From an uncultured SAR86 cluster bacterium (GTDB taxonomy: Bacteria; Pseudomonadota; Gammaproteobacteria; Magnimaribacterales; AG-339-G14), in contig CACEOL010000007.1 in assembly GCA_902561325.1 (NCBI GenBank), positions 1-53,069 on the forward strand: a stretch of DNA of 53,069 nt, given 5' to 3'. Each line of letters begins with the position of its first letter. Within the stretch, counting starts at the first letter, position 1. This document shows positions 36,914 through 45,756 of this stretch, one piece after another. The notes beneath the pieces are model-generated. The model was given only the letters and a program-made list of their open reading frames with translations. It did no database searches and was not told the DNA's origin. A program made the position numbers and the translations under genes.

Positions 36914-36919
36914 TACAAT
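36914..36919 (+). promoter_or_regulatory. Candidate -10 box of the mraZ/dcw promoter
   Basis: TACAAT (5 of 6). With a normal start about 7 bases downstream, transcription would begin at or just upstream of the first MraZ box (36926). The -35 region overlaps the rnpB terminator T-run and is poor. Confidence 0.4.
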
Positions 36920-36925
36920 CTCCTA

Positions 36926-36962
36926 AAAGTGTGTAAAAGTGTGCAAAAGTATACGTAAGTGT
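36926..36962 (+). promoter_or_regulatory. MraZ operator: four boxes at 10-bp spacing
   Basis: AAAGTGT (36926-36932), AAAGTGT (36936-36942), AAAGTAT (36946-36952) and TAAGTGT (36956-36962), each separated by three bases. This is one box per helical turn, as expected for the ring-shaped MraZ multimer, and the box resembles AAAGTG(T/G)-type sites reported for MraZ. It lies directly upstream of mraZ and just after the likely -10, so binding would repress the whole dcw cluster by feedback. Confidence 0.75.
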
Positions 36963-36980
36963 AACTTTTGGGACTACTTT

Positions 36981-37457
36981 ATGGCTGGACTTTATGGGTT
37001 TAGCAGTCTTTCCTTAGACACAAAGGGAAGAATTGTTATACCCGCAAGATACAAAGATTTATTGAAGGAAATGGCTTCAGGGTCGATTATTATTACTCGT
37101 GATCCTCAATATCCATCACTATTAATCTATCCAGGAGCATTGTGGAAGAAAATTTCCGATGCCTTTGAAAATTTATCTGGCCTAAATCCAAAAATTAGAT
37201 CTTTACAGTGGAATTTCCTGGGAAATGCTCACGCTATTGATTTTGAAGTCTCAGAAAGAATGACCCTTCTTATTCCTCAGTCCCTTAGAAATTACAGTCA
37301 AATTAAAGAAAAAACTAAAGTTGTGCTCATTGGTATGGGTCAAAAACTGGAACTATGGAGTGAAAAAAACTGGAAACTAAAAGAAGAAGGGAAAAATGTT
37401 AAAGGTGAAAGACTAGAAATTGAACTTCCTAGTGAAGTTCAGGAGATTCCATTTTGA
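36981..37457 (+). CDS. mraZ: Transcriptional regulator MraZ
   Basis: AbrB-fold DNA-binding protein that binds repeats in front of the dcw cluster and autoregulates it. Two SpoVT/AbrB-like halves are visible (SLDTKGRIVIPARYKDLL and DFEVSERMTLLIPQSLRNY), length 158 (E. coli 152). ATG 36981 begins MAGLYGFSSL as in relatives; an earlier ATG at 36939 would sit inside the operator and is rejected. It overlaps rsmH as TTGA. Confidence 0.95.
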   Translation: MAGLYGFSSLSLDTKGRIVIPARYKDLLKEMASGSIIITRDPQYPSLLIYPGALWKKISDAFENLSGLNPKIRSLQWNFLGNAHAIDFEVSERMTLLIPQSLRNYSQIKEKTKVVLIGMGQKLELWSEKNWKLKEEGKNVKGERLEIELPSEVQEIPF

Positions 37458-38326
37458 ATTATTCTCATGAACCAGTTTTATTAAAAGAGACCTTAAATAA
37501 TCTCATTTATGATAAAAGCGGTTCTTACCTTGACTGCACCTTTGGTTTAGGAGGTCACTCAAAAAAAATTCTAGAAAATCTTGATTCGGATGGCATTCTT
37601 TATTCAATTGATAAAGATAAAGAGGTCAAAGATTATGCAAATCTTATCAATGATGAGAGATTTAATTTTCAGATATCATCTTTTTCAAATATCTCGAGCC
37701 TATTTTCAAAAAATACTATGAATGGTGTTCTTTTTGACTTGGGAGTCTCATCTCTTCAATTAGATAAACCGGAAAGAGGCTTTAGCTTTATGCGAGAGGG
37801 AAAATTGGATATGAGATTCGATAATAGTTCAGGAATATCTGCTAAAGAATGGATAAATACCGCATCAGAAAAAGAACTTGCAGATGTTTTTTATTTTCTT
37901 GGAGAGGAAAGAAGATCTAGACAGTTTGCAAAAAAAATCATTCAAGCAAGGAAAGATACAAATATTTCTTCAACAAAAAATCTGGCAGAGCTTTTTAAGC
38001 CAAGAGGTTTTCATAAAAAACATCCAGCTACAAATATTTTTAGAGGTATAAGAATTTTAATTAATAATGAATTCGAGGAATTAAAGGAAGGCCTAATTTC
38101 AGCAATAAAAATTTTAAAAGACAGAGGAATTTTAGCTGTCATTAGCTTCCATTCAGCCGAAGACAGAATAGTCAAAAACTTTTTCAAGAAAGATTACAAG
38201 AATTTTTTTGAGGGTATTAACTTTAAAAACATTAATAAAATAAAGCCATCGAAGGAGGAGAAATCAACTAATCCTCGGTCTAGAAGTGCAATTTTAAGAA
38301 TTGGAGAAATAGAATATGTCTCTTAA
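37454..38326 (+). CDS. rsmH: 16S rRNA N4-C1402 methyltransferase RsmH (MraW)
   Basis: SAM-dependent methylation of N4 of C1402. Motifs: YSHEPVLLKETLNNL, LDCTFGLGGHSKKIL, GVLFDLGVSSLQLDKPERGFSF, LDMRFDN and ISFHSAEDRIVK. Length 290 (E. coli 313). Start is TTG overlapping the mraZ TGA, with AGGAG at 37441-37445 well placed. It overlaps ftsL by 11 bases. Confidence 0.96.
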   Translation: MNYSHEPVLLKETLNNLIYDKSGSYLDCTFGLGGHSKKILENLDSDGILYSIDKDKEVKDYANLINDERFNFQISSFSNISSLFSKNTMNGVLFDLGVSSLQLDKPERGFSFMREGKLDMRFDNSSGISAKEWINTASEKELADVFYFLGEERRSRQFAKKIIQARKDTNISSTKNLAELFKPRGFHKKHPATNIFRGIRILINNEFEELKEGLISAIKILKDRGILAVISFHSAEDRIVKNFFKKDYKNFFEGINFKNINKIKPSKEEKSTNPRSRSAILRIGEIEYVS

Positions 38327-38585
38327 ATACATATCATTTCTTTCTCTGTTGATTATCTTAACTTTTGTTTTGTTAGTTTACTTGCAACTAGACTTTAATA
38401 TAAAAAAAACAAACTCAGATATTTATAAGCTGACAAAAGCATTTAATTATGAATTGGATGAGAATCTCTCTTTAAGTAGCAGAATACAATTAAAAAAATC
38501 TCTAAAAGAAGCTTATGAGAATTCTTCACAAAGCCTTTCCATGATCAGACCAGATGAGATATTGAATATTGAGGTTGCAAATTGA
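38316..38585 (+). CDS. ftsL: Cell division protein FtsL
   Basis: Bitopic division protein that forms a complex with FtsB and FtsQ and activates FtsWI. It has a short cytoplasmic start, one membrane segment (about 5-25) and a periplasmic coiled-coil-like helix, ending in a region like RPDEILNIEVAN. Length 89 (E. coli 121). GGAGA at 38303-38307 is its Shine-Dalgarno. Identity is from structure and position after rsmH. The next gene is not ftsI but a reduced ftsQ. Confidence 0.85.
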   Translation: MSLKYISFLSLLIILTFVLLVYLQLDFNIKKTNSDIYKLTKAFNYELDENLSLSSRIQLKKSLKEAYENSSQSLSMIRPDEILNIEVAN

Positions 38586-39082
38586 ATATCAAGCTTAGTA
38601 AAAAAATATTTCCCTTCTGTTTGTTTATCTTATTTAGCGGTTATGCACTAGCTTCTTCCATTGTTGGTTTAGATTCAAAAGAGAAAGAGTTAACAAAAAT
38701 ACCTTATTTTCATTTTAATGATGATGAAGTCATTTCTCAAAACGGTGAATCAATCTCATTTAATGATAATTATTCTTTATCTTTGGTTAATTTATCAATT
38801 GATGACAAAGAACCTTTGGGGTTGATAAGTAATTATTACGCAATTCAAGATGTCCTACTACTGAAAGATCTTCACATTAAAGAACTGGAACATAAAAAAT
38901 TTGGACAAATAAAAATTCAAACGACCAATAAAAAATTTATTAAATTTCAAGATTTTCAACTCACCGATCAACTAAGAACCTTGAAATTATTCTTCCAGAG
39001 CAAAGATTCACACAATTTATTAAAAAACTTTAAAACCATAGATCTGAGACATAAAAATAAATTAGCAATTGGATATTATTAA
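38582..39082 (+). CDS. ftsQ: FtsQ-like division protein without POTRA domain
   Basis: Probable minimal FtsQ. One N-terminal membrane segment (about residues 9-27) is followed, after about 35 residues, by a sequence matching the FtsQ beta domain: DDEVISQNGESISF (end of POTRA junction), YAIQDVLLLKDLHIKELE, FGQIKIQTTNKKFIKF, LRTLKLFF and the terminal IDLRHKNKLAIGYY, the counterpart of the family's VDLRYxNGxAVxW. Length is 166 against 276 in E. coli; the roughly 70-residue POTRA is missing. Start is TTG overlapping ftsL as TTGA, with GAGG at 38571. ftsA follows by TAATG, the usual ftsQ-ftsA link. Confidence 0.8.
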   Translation: MNIKLSKKIFPFCLFILFSGYALASSIVGLDSKEKELTKIPYFHFNDDEVISQNGESISFNDNYSLSLVNLSIDDKEPLGLISNYYAIQDVLLLKDLHIKELEHKKFGQIKIQTTNKKFIKFQDFQLTDQLRTLKLFFQSKDSHNLLKNFKTIDLRHKNKLAIGYY

Positions 39083-40311
39083 TGGCGAACAATAATAAAA
39101 ATAATTTAAGAGTTGGAATAGATATAGGAACCTCTAAAGTCGTTTGCATCATTGCAGAGAATACGTCGGAGGGCATAAACGTATTGGGCTTAGGTATTCA
39201 AAATTCAATAGGTCTTCGAGATGGGGTTATTGTAGATATTGAATCTACAGTAGCAGCCGTCGAAGAGGCAGTTTCTAAAGCTGAGCTCATGTCAGGAAGG
39301 CAGGTTACAAAAGCTTTCGTAGGAATTTCAGGCGGGAGTGTAAATGGCCTAAATTCTTCAGGAGCCGTGCCAATAAAAGATAAAAAAGTAAAAATGAGCG
39401 AGGTTGAAAAGGTTATGTCTACTGCTCAAGCTCAAAGAATTCCAGAGGGCTACGAGCTTTTGCATGCTTTACCAAGAGAATTCATCATTGACAATCAACC
39501 TGGAGTAAAAGCGCCATTAGGTATGGCAGGAGTAAGACTTGAAGCTCATGTACATTTGGTTTCTTGCCTTAAGAATTCAGCAACAAATATTGGATCTTGC
39601 ATGAAAATATGCGGAATTGATGTCCAAAAATATGTCTTGGAACAACTTGCATCTAGCCATTCAGTTCTTACAGATGATCAGAAGAAATTAGGTGTTTGTC
39701 TTATTGATATTGGTGGTGGAACTTCTGATGTAGCAATTTTTTCAGATGGAGCAATTAGTCATACAGTAAACGTTCCAATTGCTGGAACACATGTCACTAA
39801 TGATATTGCTAGGGCAATTCAAACTTCGATTCAAAATGCGGAAGATATTAAAAAGAAACATGGTTGTGCTTGGAGTGAATTAGCAGATTCTGATGAAATG
39901 ATAACTACTCAATCAATAAATGGTAGAGAAAATCAATCATTCTCAAGACATGGTCTATCGACAGTCATCGAAGAAAGATATCAAGAAATTTTTCAAATTA
40001 TTAAGCAAAGAATGGGAAATATAAATCTAGCTCAAGCAATACCTGCAGGAATAGTGTTGACCGGAGGTGCATCAAGAATAGAGGGCATATCTCAATTAGC
40101 GGAGGAAATATTTCAAGCTCCTGTCAGAGTCGGAAAACCTCAGGGATTGATTGGTTTAAGCGATATTTTATCAAATCCAATATATTCCACGGCAGTTGGA
40201 TTAATTTTGTTTGCTCAAAGGGAACAGGAAGAAGATTACATGGATTTTGCAGTGTTAAATGAAAAAGGCCTAATAAATAAAGCCTTTAGATGGATACAGA
40301 ATACTTTTTAA
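39082..40311 (+). CDS. ftsA: Cell division protein FtsA
   Basis: Actin-like membrane tether for FtsZ. Phosphate loops GIDIGTSKVVCII and LIDIGGGTSDVAIF, AFVGISGGSVNG, the 1C-domain region with LHALPREFIIDNQPGVKAPLGM, and LTGGASRIEG are present, plus an amphipathic C-terminal helix (KAFRWIQNTF). Length 409 (E. coli 420). Linked to the upstream ftsQ by TAATG, and 19 bases ahead of ftsZ. Confidence 0.97.
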   Translation: MANNNKNNLRVGIDIGTSKVVCIIAENTSEGINVLGLGIQNSIGLRDGVIVDIESTVAAVEEAVSKAELMSGRQVTKAFVGISGGSVNGLNSSGAVPIKDKKVKMSEVEKVMSTAQAQRIPEGYELLHALPREFIIDNQPGVKAPLGMAGVRLEAHVHLVSCLKNSATNIGSCMKICGIDVQKYVLEQLASSHSVLTDDQKKLGVCLIDIGGGTSDVAIFSDGAISHTVNVPIAGTHVTNDIARAIQTSIQNAEDIKKKHGCAWSELADSDEMITTQSINGRENQSFSRHGLSTVIEERYQEIFQIIKQRMGNINLAQAIPAGIVLTGGASRIEGISQLAEEIFQAPVRVGKPQGLIGLSDILSNPIYSTAVGLILFAQREQEEDYMDFAVLNEKGLINKAFRWIQNTF

Positions 40312-40330
40312 CTTTATTTTAGGAGGAGTT

Positions 40331-41455
40331 ATGAAATATAAACTAGTTGACAATGGTAAGAGAAATCAAACCATAATAAAAGTAGTTGGCGTCGGTGGCT
40401 GTGGAGGTAATGCCATAGACCACATGGTAGCTAATGGAGTCGAAAGCGTGGAAACAATTTCCGCAAATACTGATTCTCAAGCACTAACTAAAAATAAAGC
40501 AGCTGAAAAAATAATCTTAGGAGAATTAAATAATCACGGGCAAGGAGCTGGAGGAAAGCCAGATGTAGGCAGAGACACTGCTCTAGATGATTATGAAAGG
40601 TTAACGACTATGTTTGACGGTGCCGATATGGTTTTCATTGCAGCAGGAATGGGAGGAGGAACTGGAACTGGTGCAGCTCCTATAGTCGCCAGAGCTGCAA
40701 AAGAGGTTGGTGCTTTAGCAGTCGCTATTGTCACAAAACCAATGTCTTTAGAGTTTAAAGATGATTTAGCAGAAGCTGGAATAAAAGAGTTAAGGTCGGA
40801 AGTTGATTCTTTAATAACCATTCCAAATCAAAAATTAAGTGAAGTTTTTGGAGGCGACTGCACCATGTTAGAAGCTTTTGGCCATGCAAATGATGTTTTG
40901 TTAGGAGCTGTGAGAGGTATCGCTGATATTATCACTCAGACTGGGTACATAAATGTGGACTTTAATGATGTTAGAACTGTCATGGCTGAGCAAGGAGTTG
41001 CCATGATGGGAACAGGAGTTGCTAGTGGTCCAAGCAGAGCAAAAGATGCAGCAGCTCAAGCAGTAGGAAGTCCGCTTTTGGAGGATATAAATTTACAAAA
41101 TGCAAAAGGAGTTCTTGTAAATATTACTGGAAAAGGTATTAAGGTTGGTGAGATAGAGGATGTTCTTCGACAAGTATCAGAATTTGCAAGTGATGGCGCT
41201 CAAATAATACATGGTGCAGTAGAAGATAAAGACATGGAAGGAGATATAAAAGTCACAATCATAGCGACTGGCTTGTCAGATAGCTCTCAACAAAATGATA
41301 GAGCTTCAGGATTTAAGGTTGCTAATGATCCATATGGTAGATTTCAAGAAGTACCGACTTTAGGAAAAGTCGAAAATGAAATAGCAAAAAATGAATCAAC
41401 TAAAAAAAGTGATTATTTAGACATCCCGTCATTTGTGAGAAAACAGATAGATTGA
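40331..41455 (+). CDS. ftsZ: Cell division GTPase FtsZ
   Basis: Tubulin homologue forming the Z ring. The nucleotide-binding region has [13 protein letters not shown] and the signature GGGTGTG at 108-114; the T7 loop and ITxPNxxL-like stretch are present. The C-terminal peptide [12 protein letters not shown], which binds FtsA and ZipA, is conserved. Length 374 (E. coli 383). AGGAGGAG at 40321-40328 is a very strong Shine-Dalgarno, consistent with high FtsZ demand. ftsI begins one base after its stop. Confidence 0.98.
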   Translation: MKYKLVDNGKRNQTIIKVVGVGGCGGNAIDHMVANGVESVETISANTDSQALTKNKAAEKIILGELNNHGQGAGGKPDVGRDTALDDYERLTTMFDGADMVFIAAGMGGGTGTGAAPIVARAAKEVGALAVAIVTKPMSLEFKDDLAEAGIKELRSEVDSLITIPNQKLSEVFGGDCTMLEAFGHANDVLLGAVRGIADIITQTGYINVDFNDVRTVMAEQGVAMMGTGVASGPSRAKDAAAQAVGSPLLEDINLQNAKGVLVNITGKGIKVGEIEDVLRQVSEFASDGAQIIHGAVEDKDMEGDIKVTIIATGLSDSSQQNDRASGFKVANDPYGRFQEVPTLGKVENEIAKNESTKKSDYLDIPSFVRKQID

Positions 41456-41456
41456 T

Positions 41457-43091
41457 TTGAATGCAAGCGAGAATAATAAATACAGAGAACTTATTCTCTG
41501 GATTGTAATATTCTTTATTCTATTAGCTTTACCAGCTAAGTTAGTTTTTTTTCAAAAAAACGATTTTAGTTTAGGAAAAGAATTTTCACAAAAAGCTTCA
41601 ATCAGGAAATCTCCTATTGCTTCAAAAAGAGGAGTAATTCTCGATAGAAATAACTATGTCTTAGCTGAAGATATTCCATCTTATGAGATTGGTATCTCCC
41701 TGAAGGATTTTTCATTTGATCCACTTCATATAAATCTCATATCTTCAAATTTAGATTTAGATATTGATAGGTTAAAAAAGCGTTTAGCCAGAAAGAAAAC
41801 CAAATATTTGGTTCTTAATCAAAAAGTATCAAAACAAAAAAAAGAACACATTCAGTCTTTAGAAATTCCTGGGATAGTCATAAGCAACAGAACATTTAAA
41901 AGAAATTATCCTCAAGGAGAGATATTTTCTCAATTGATAGGGCTTACAAATTATAAAAACGAAGGAGTAAATGGAATTGAGTTTGCTCTTGATGAAACTT
42001 TAAAAGCAGAAGACGGTTATCAAGAAAAAATTCTTTCTAGAAAATCAGGAGTTATTCAAAATACAATAATTAAAGAGCCAATTAATGGCTCATCAGTTAA
42101 CTTAACTGTCGACTCTAAAATGCAATTTATCTTATTTGATAAGCTTAAAAAAGCTGTCGAATTTCATAATGCAGAATCTGCATCAGGCATAATGATTGAC
42201 TTGGATTCAAATGAAATTCTAGCAATGTCAAATTTCCCATCATTTGACCCCAACAACAGAAAAAAACTTAATAACATGGAATTATTGAAAAATAATTCAG
42301 CGATAGAGCTTTTCGAGCCAGGCTCTACTGTAAAACCCTTAGCCTTATCAGCCTTATTAAAAAACAATCCAGAGTTAATTGATTCAGCAGTTAATACTTC
42401 TCCAGGATGGATAGAATTTGAAGGTTATAAAACTGAAGATGCCAGAAACTTTGGGACATTGTCTACAGAAGAGATAATTTCTAAATCCAGTAATGTCGGC
42501 ATGGTAAAGCTATGCGCAGATTTTGATCCCAATCAAATTCTTAGAACTTATTACTCTCTTGGTTTGGGGAGGTATATGAATGAAATTTTTATCTCAACCC
42601 GAGAAGGATATCTTCCAGAATATAAAAATTTATCGCCAAGAGAAAAAGTTTCGCTTTGTTATGGATATGGTCTTCAAACTACTTTAGTTCAATTAACTTC
42701 AGCATACAGTACTATTTTTTCAGAAGGAGTTTATCGCCCACTTAAATTAGTAAAAAACTCATCTCAATTTGAAGAAGAAAGAATCCTTAGCAAAGAAAAT
42801 GCTAAACAAATAAAAAAAATATTGTACAAAGCAATAAAAAACGGTACCGGATTTCGGGCAACAGTTAATGATTATGATGTTTTTGGTAAAACAGGAACGG
42901 CAAGAATATTTAAGAATCAGAAGTATAATGATGACCTGCATAATGCCTTATTCATAGGAATGACGAAAATAGAAGATAAAGAGTACTTGGTTGGACTATT
43001 TGTAAAAAATCCAAAGATTAATGGTGAAGGAGGAGGTGATGTGGCTGCTCCAATATTTTCGGAGATTATTGAAACCATTCAAAAACTTTAA
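41457..43091 (+). CDS. ftsI: Peptidoglycan transpeptidase FtsI (PBP3)
   Basis: Septum-specific class B penicillin-binding protein. An N-terminal membrane anchor (about 10-28) is followed by the pedestal domain (RGVILDRNNYVLAEDIPSY) and the transpeptidase with SxxK at Ser290-Lys293 (EPGSTVKPLAL), SSN in SKSSNVGMVKL and KTGTA (FGKTGTARIF). Length 544 (E. coli 588). The start is TTG one base after the ftsZ stop; the ATG at 41461 is out of frame. Unusually it lies after ftsZ, not after ftsL. Confidence 0.95.
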   Translation: MNASENNKYRELILWIVIFFILLALPAKLVFFQKNDFSLGKEFSQKASIRKSPIASKRGVILDRNNYVLAEDIPSYEIGISLKDFSFDPLHINLISSNLDLDIDRLKKRLARKKTKYLVLNQKVSKQKKEHIQSLEIPGIVISNRTFKRNYPQGEIFSQLIGLTNYKNEGVNGIEFALDETLKAEDGYQEKILSRKSGVIQNTIIKEPINGSSVNLTVDSKMQFILFDKLKKAVEFHNAESASGIMIDLDSNEILAMSNFPSFDPNNRKKLNNMELLKNNSAIELFEPGSTVKPLALSALLKNNPELIDSAVNTSPGWIEFEGYKTEDARNFGTLSTEEIISKSSNVGMVKLCADFDPNQILRTYYSLGLGRYMNEIFISTREGYLPEYKNLSPREKVSLCYGYGLQTTLVQLTSAYSTIFSEGVYRPLKLVKNSSQFEEERILSKENAKQIKKILYKAIKNGTGFRATVNDYDVFGKTGTARIFKNQKYNDDLHNALFIGMTKIEDKEYLVGLFVKNPKINGEGGGDVAAPIFSEIIETIQKL

Positions 43092-43093
43092 TA

Positions 43094-44500
43094 ATGCTTT
43101 CCTTAACAGAAAATCTTTCGAAATTAGAAAGTATAAAAATCACTGGATTTACAGATAATTCAAATTTTGTAGAGCCAGACTATGCTTTCATATCTTTTTC
43201 AAAAAATCCAAAGGAAGCACTTAAATATTCCAAAGATGCTATTCATAAAGGGGCCATAATTGTCATTAGCCAAGTAAACCTTCATGAACAATTAAAAGAT
43301 AAAAATTTATTTGATTCAAATTTAGTCAATCATAAAGACAAATATTTAGAAACTCTTTTTGCAAGATCAAAAAAAAGTATCAAGATTGTTGGAATTACTG
43401 GCACAAATGGAAAATCTTCAACCGCATTTTTTCTTCACCAACTTTTATCATTTAAGGATTCCAATGCAACTCTATTAACGAATACACCGGAAGTTTCAAA
43501 ACTCAAAAATACACAATTCACTCCCTTAACTACACCAGATAATTTTTTACTTCATCATTTTTTAAAAAAATCTATCGATTTAAAGAGAAAATACTTCCTT
43601 ATGGAAGTTTCCTCGCATGGCATAGATCAAAGAAGAATTTCTGGTTTAGATTTTTTTGCTAAATCCCTCACAAGCTTTTCAAAAGATCATCTTGATTATC
43701 ATAAAAATTTAAGTAGTTATAGAAATGCTAAAAAAAGCTTTTTCTCAACATCAGATGAAAATAACATCGTATCCATTGATAATGATTTAGGAAGGGAAAT
43801 TCATTCTGAAAACAAATCAACTTTGACTGTTTCAGTGAATGACAAAACTGCAAATTTATACTTAGAAAATAACCTAATAAAAACACCTTGGGGAGATTTA
43901 ACAAATTATCTTCCTTTTAAAAGTAAATTTATGATTTCTAATTTTTTATGTGCTTTGGGTCTATATGGAAAGATATTCAATGAAATAGATTTTGAGGCAG
44001 AATTGCTTAAAAATGTGAAAAACCTTCCAGGCAGGTTACAAAAAATTCCTTTGTTTCAAGACAAAATTTGCTATGTAGACTATGCACACACCCCAGATGC
44101 ATTGAAATCTGTTTTGGATTATTTGAGAAATAACTATAAAGGAAGAATCATAACTTTATTTGGATGTGGTGGAGAAAGAGATTCATCCAAAAGAGGGGAT
44201 ATGGGAAAAATTGCCCAAGAGAGATCGGATTTTCAAATTATTACAAACGATAATCCAAGAAATGAAGATCCAAAAAAAATAGTTAATCAAATTATTAAAG
44301 ATATGCATTTAAAAAACTTTGACATCATTTTTGATAGAAAAGAAGCTATTTCTGAGGGCTTAAAAAAACTTAAGAAATTGGAACCAGAATCAGTTTTGCT
44401 TGTTGCGGGAAAAGGCCATGAGAATTTTCAAATTTTAAAGGACAAGGAAATAGAATTTAATGATTTACAAATCTTGAATGAACTGAAGGATGTTATTTAA
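43094..44500 (+). CDS. murE: UDP-MurNAc-tripeptide ligase MurE (meso-diaminopimelate type)
   Basis: Adds the third residue of the stem peptide. Mur-ligase P-loop GITGTNGKSSTA, VSSHGIDQRRISG, YAHTPDALKSVL, and DNPR in TNDNPRNEDP, the hallmark of meso-DAP specificity. Length 468 (E. coli 495). Overlaps murF by 11 bases. Confidence 0.97.
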   Translation: MLSLTENLSKLESIKITGFTDNSNFVEPDYAFISFSKNPKEALKYSKDAIHKGAIIVISQVNLHEQLKDKNLFDSNLVNHKDKYLETLFARSKKSIKIVGITGTNGKSSTAFFLHQLLSFKDSNATLLTNTPEVSKLKNTQFTPLTTPDNFLLHHFLKKSIDLKRKYFLMEVSSHGIDQRRISGLDFFAKSLTSFSKDHLDYHKNLSSYRNAKKSFFSTSDENNIVSIDNDLGREIHSENKSTLTVSVNDKTANLYLENNLIKTPWGDLTNYLPFKSKFMISNFLCALGLYGKIFNEIDFEAELLKNVKNLPGRLQKIPLFQDKICYVDYAHTPDALKSVLDYLRNNYKGRIITLFGCGGERDSSKRGDMGKIAQERSDFQIITNDNPRNEDPKKIVNQIIKDMHLKNFDIIFDRKEAISEGLKKLKKLEPESVLLVAGKGHENFQILKDKEIEFNDLQILNELKDVI

Positions 44501-45755
44501 AAAAAATATAGAAAACCTTGCGGCTTTTGGAGGTGGAAAAATTAATTGTCAAAATATTGACTTCAAAAAAATAGTTTTTAATTCAAAAGATATCAAAAGA
44601 GGAGATATATTTTTACCTCTTAAAGGACAAAATCATGATGCTCATAAATTCATTTCTGAAGCATATGATCTTGGGGCTGCATGTGTTGTTTCTGAAAAAA
44701 AAATTGGTAATAAAAATCATATTCTTGTTAAAGATACGAACGTTTTTTTAGAAAATATCGCCAAAAAACAAAGAGAACTATTTGAGGGACTGGTAGTAGG
44801 AATTACAGGGAGTAATGGCAAAACCACAACAAAAGAAACTCTAAATAAATATTTCAAGGACAAATTGAAGCAAAAAGATGTCTATAAAAGCTATGGAAAT
44901 TTTAATAATTTTTTTGGTCTTTGTTTTTCTCTGTTGGAATTAAGTCCGCATCATAAAGTAGGTTTTTTTGAAATTGGAACAAATAATCCTGGAGAAATTT
45001 CAAAATTAGCAAATATTTTGAAAATGAATCTAAGCATAATTACAAATATTGGAAATGCTCATTTAGAAGGCCTAAAAAACATCGATGGTGTGGCTAATGA
45101 AAAAAGTGATATTTTTGTTTTTACGAAGGATAAAGGATATTGTTTAGGAGACATTCCAAAAAAATATTTAAATCTTGTTAGAGATAAATCGTCTGGGAAA
45201 AATAGAATTTTCATAACCGACAATGATTCAAAAAAATTAATGAAAACTGCCATTATGAAAATTAATGATCTTCTAGAGATTGAGTATCTACCTAAAGAAA
45301 TAGATAACTTCCTAGATGAAAAAATTGATGTTCCTGGCAGGTTTGAAATAAGAAAATCAAAGTCAAAAGCCTTGATTATTGATGATTCGTACAATGCAAA
45401 TCCAGATTCCTTTTTATATGCTTTCAAAAAAATAAAAAATCTAGATCTTTCAAAAATTTCTTTAATAAAAAAAGGTTCAAAATATCAAAAAAAAATATGT
45501 GTTATGGGACAAATGGGAGAACTTGGAGAAAAGTCTGAAGACTTACACAAATATATTCTCAAAGAGGCATCTTCAATATTTGATGTTGTTTTAGCAATAG
45601 ATTTTAAGGTGAATTTGAAAGCATCAAATATATCTTTTTTTAAAAGAGAAAAAATTCATTCTTATTTGAAGGAATATCTTGATGAAGATGTTTTAATTTT
45701 CTTCAAAGGTTCACGTTCGGTTAAAATGGAAAACATCATCAAGAATCTTACTTAA
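44490..45755 (+). CDS. murF: UDP-MurNAc-tripeptide-D-Ala-D-Ala ligase MurF
   Basis: Adds the D-Ala-D-Ala dipeptide. P-loop GITGSNGKTTTKE, FEIGTNNPGEI, NIGNAHLEGL, the DDSYNANPDSF motif and a C-terminal FFKGSRSVKME. Length 421 (E. coli 452). The ATG lies within the last codons of murE. mraY follows after one base. Confidence 0.96.
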   Translation: MLFKKNIENLAAFGGGKINCQNIDFKKIVFNSKDIKRGDIFLPLKGQNHDAHKFISEAYDLGAACVVSEKKIGNKNHILVKDTNVFLENIAKKQRELFEGLVVGITGSNGKTTTKETLNKYFKDKLKQKDVYKSYGNFNNFFGLCFSLLELSPHHKVGFFEIGTNNPGEISKLANILKMNLSIITNIGNAHLEGLKNIDGVANEKSDIFVFTKDKGYCLGDIPKKYLNLVRDKSSGKNRIFITDNDSKKLMKTAIMKINDLLEIEYLPKEIDNFLDEKIDVPGRFEIRKSKSKALIIDDSYNANPDSFLYAFKKIKNLDLSKISLIKKGSKYQKKICVMGQMGELGEKSEDLHKYILKEASSIFDVVLAIDFKVNLKASNISFFKREKIHSYLKEYLDEDVLIFFKGSRSVKMENIIKNLT

Positions 45756-45756
45756 A

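Noticed and set aside
36939..36980. mraZ start at ATG 36939
   Set aside because: It lies within the MraZ operator boxes and adds 14 residues absent from the family; MAGLYGF at 36981 is the normal beginning.
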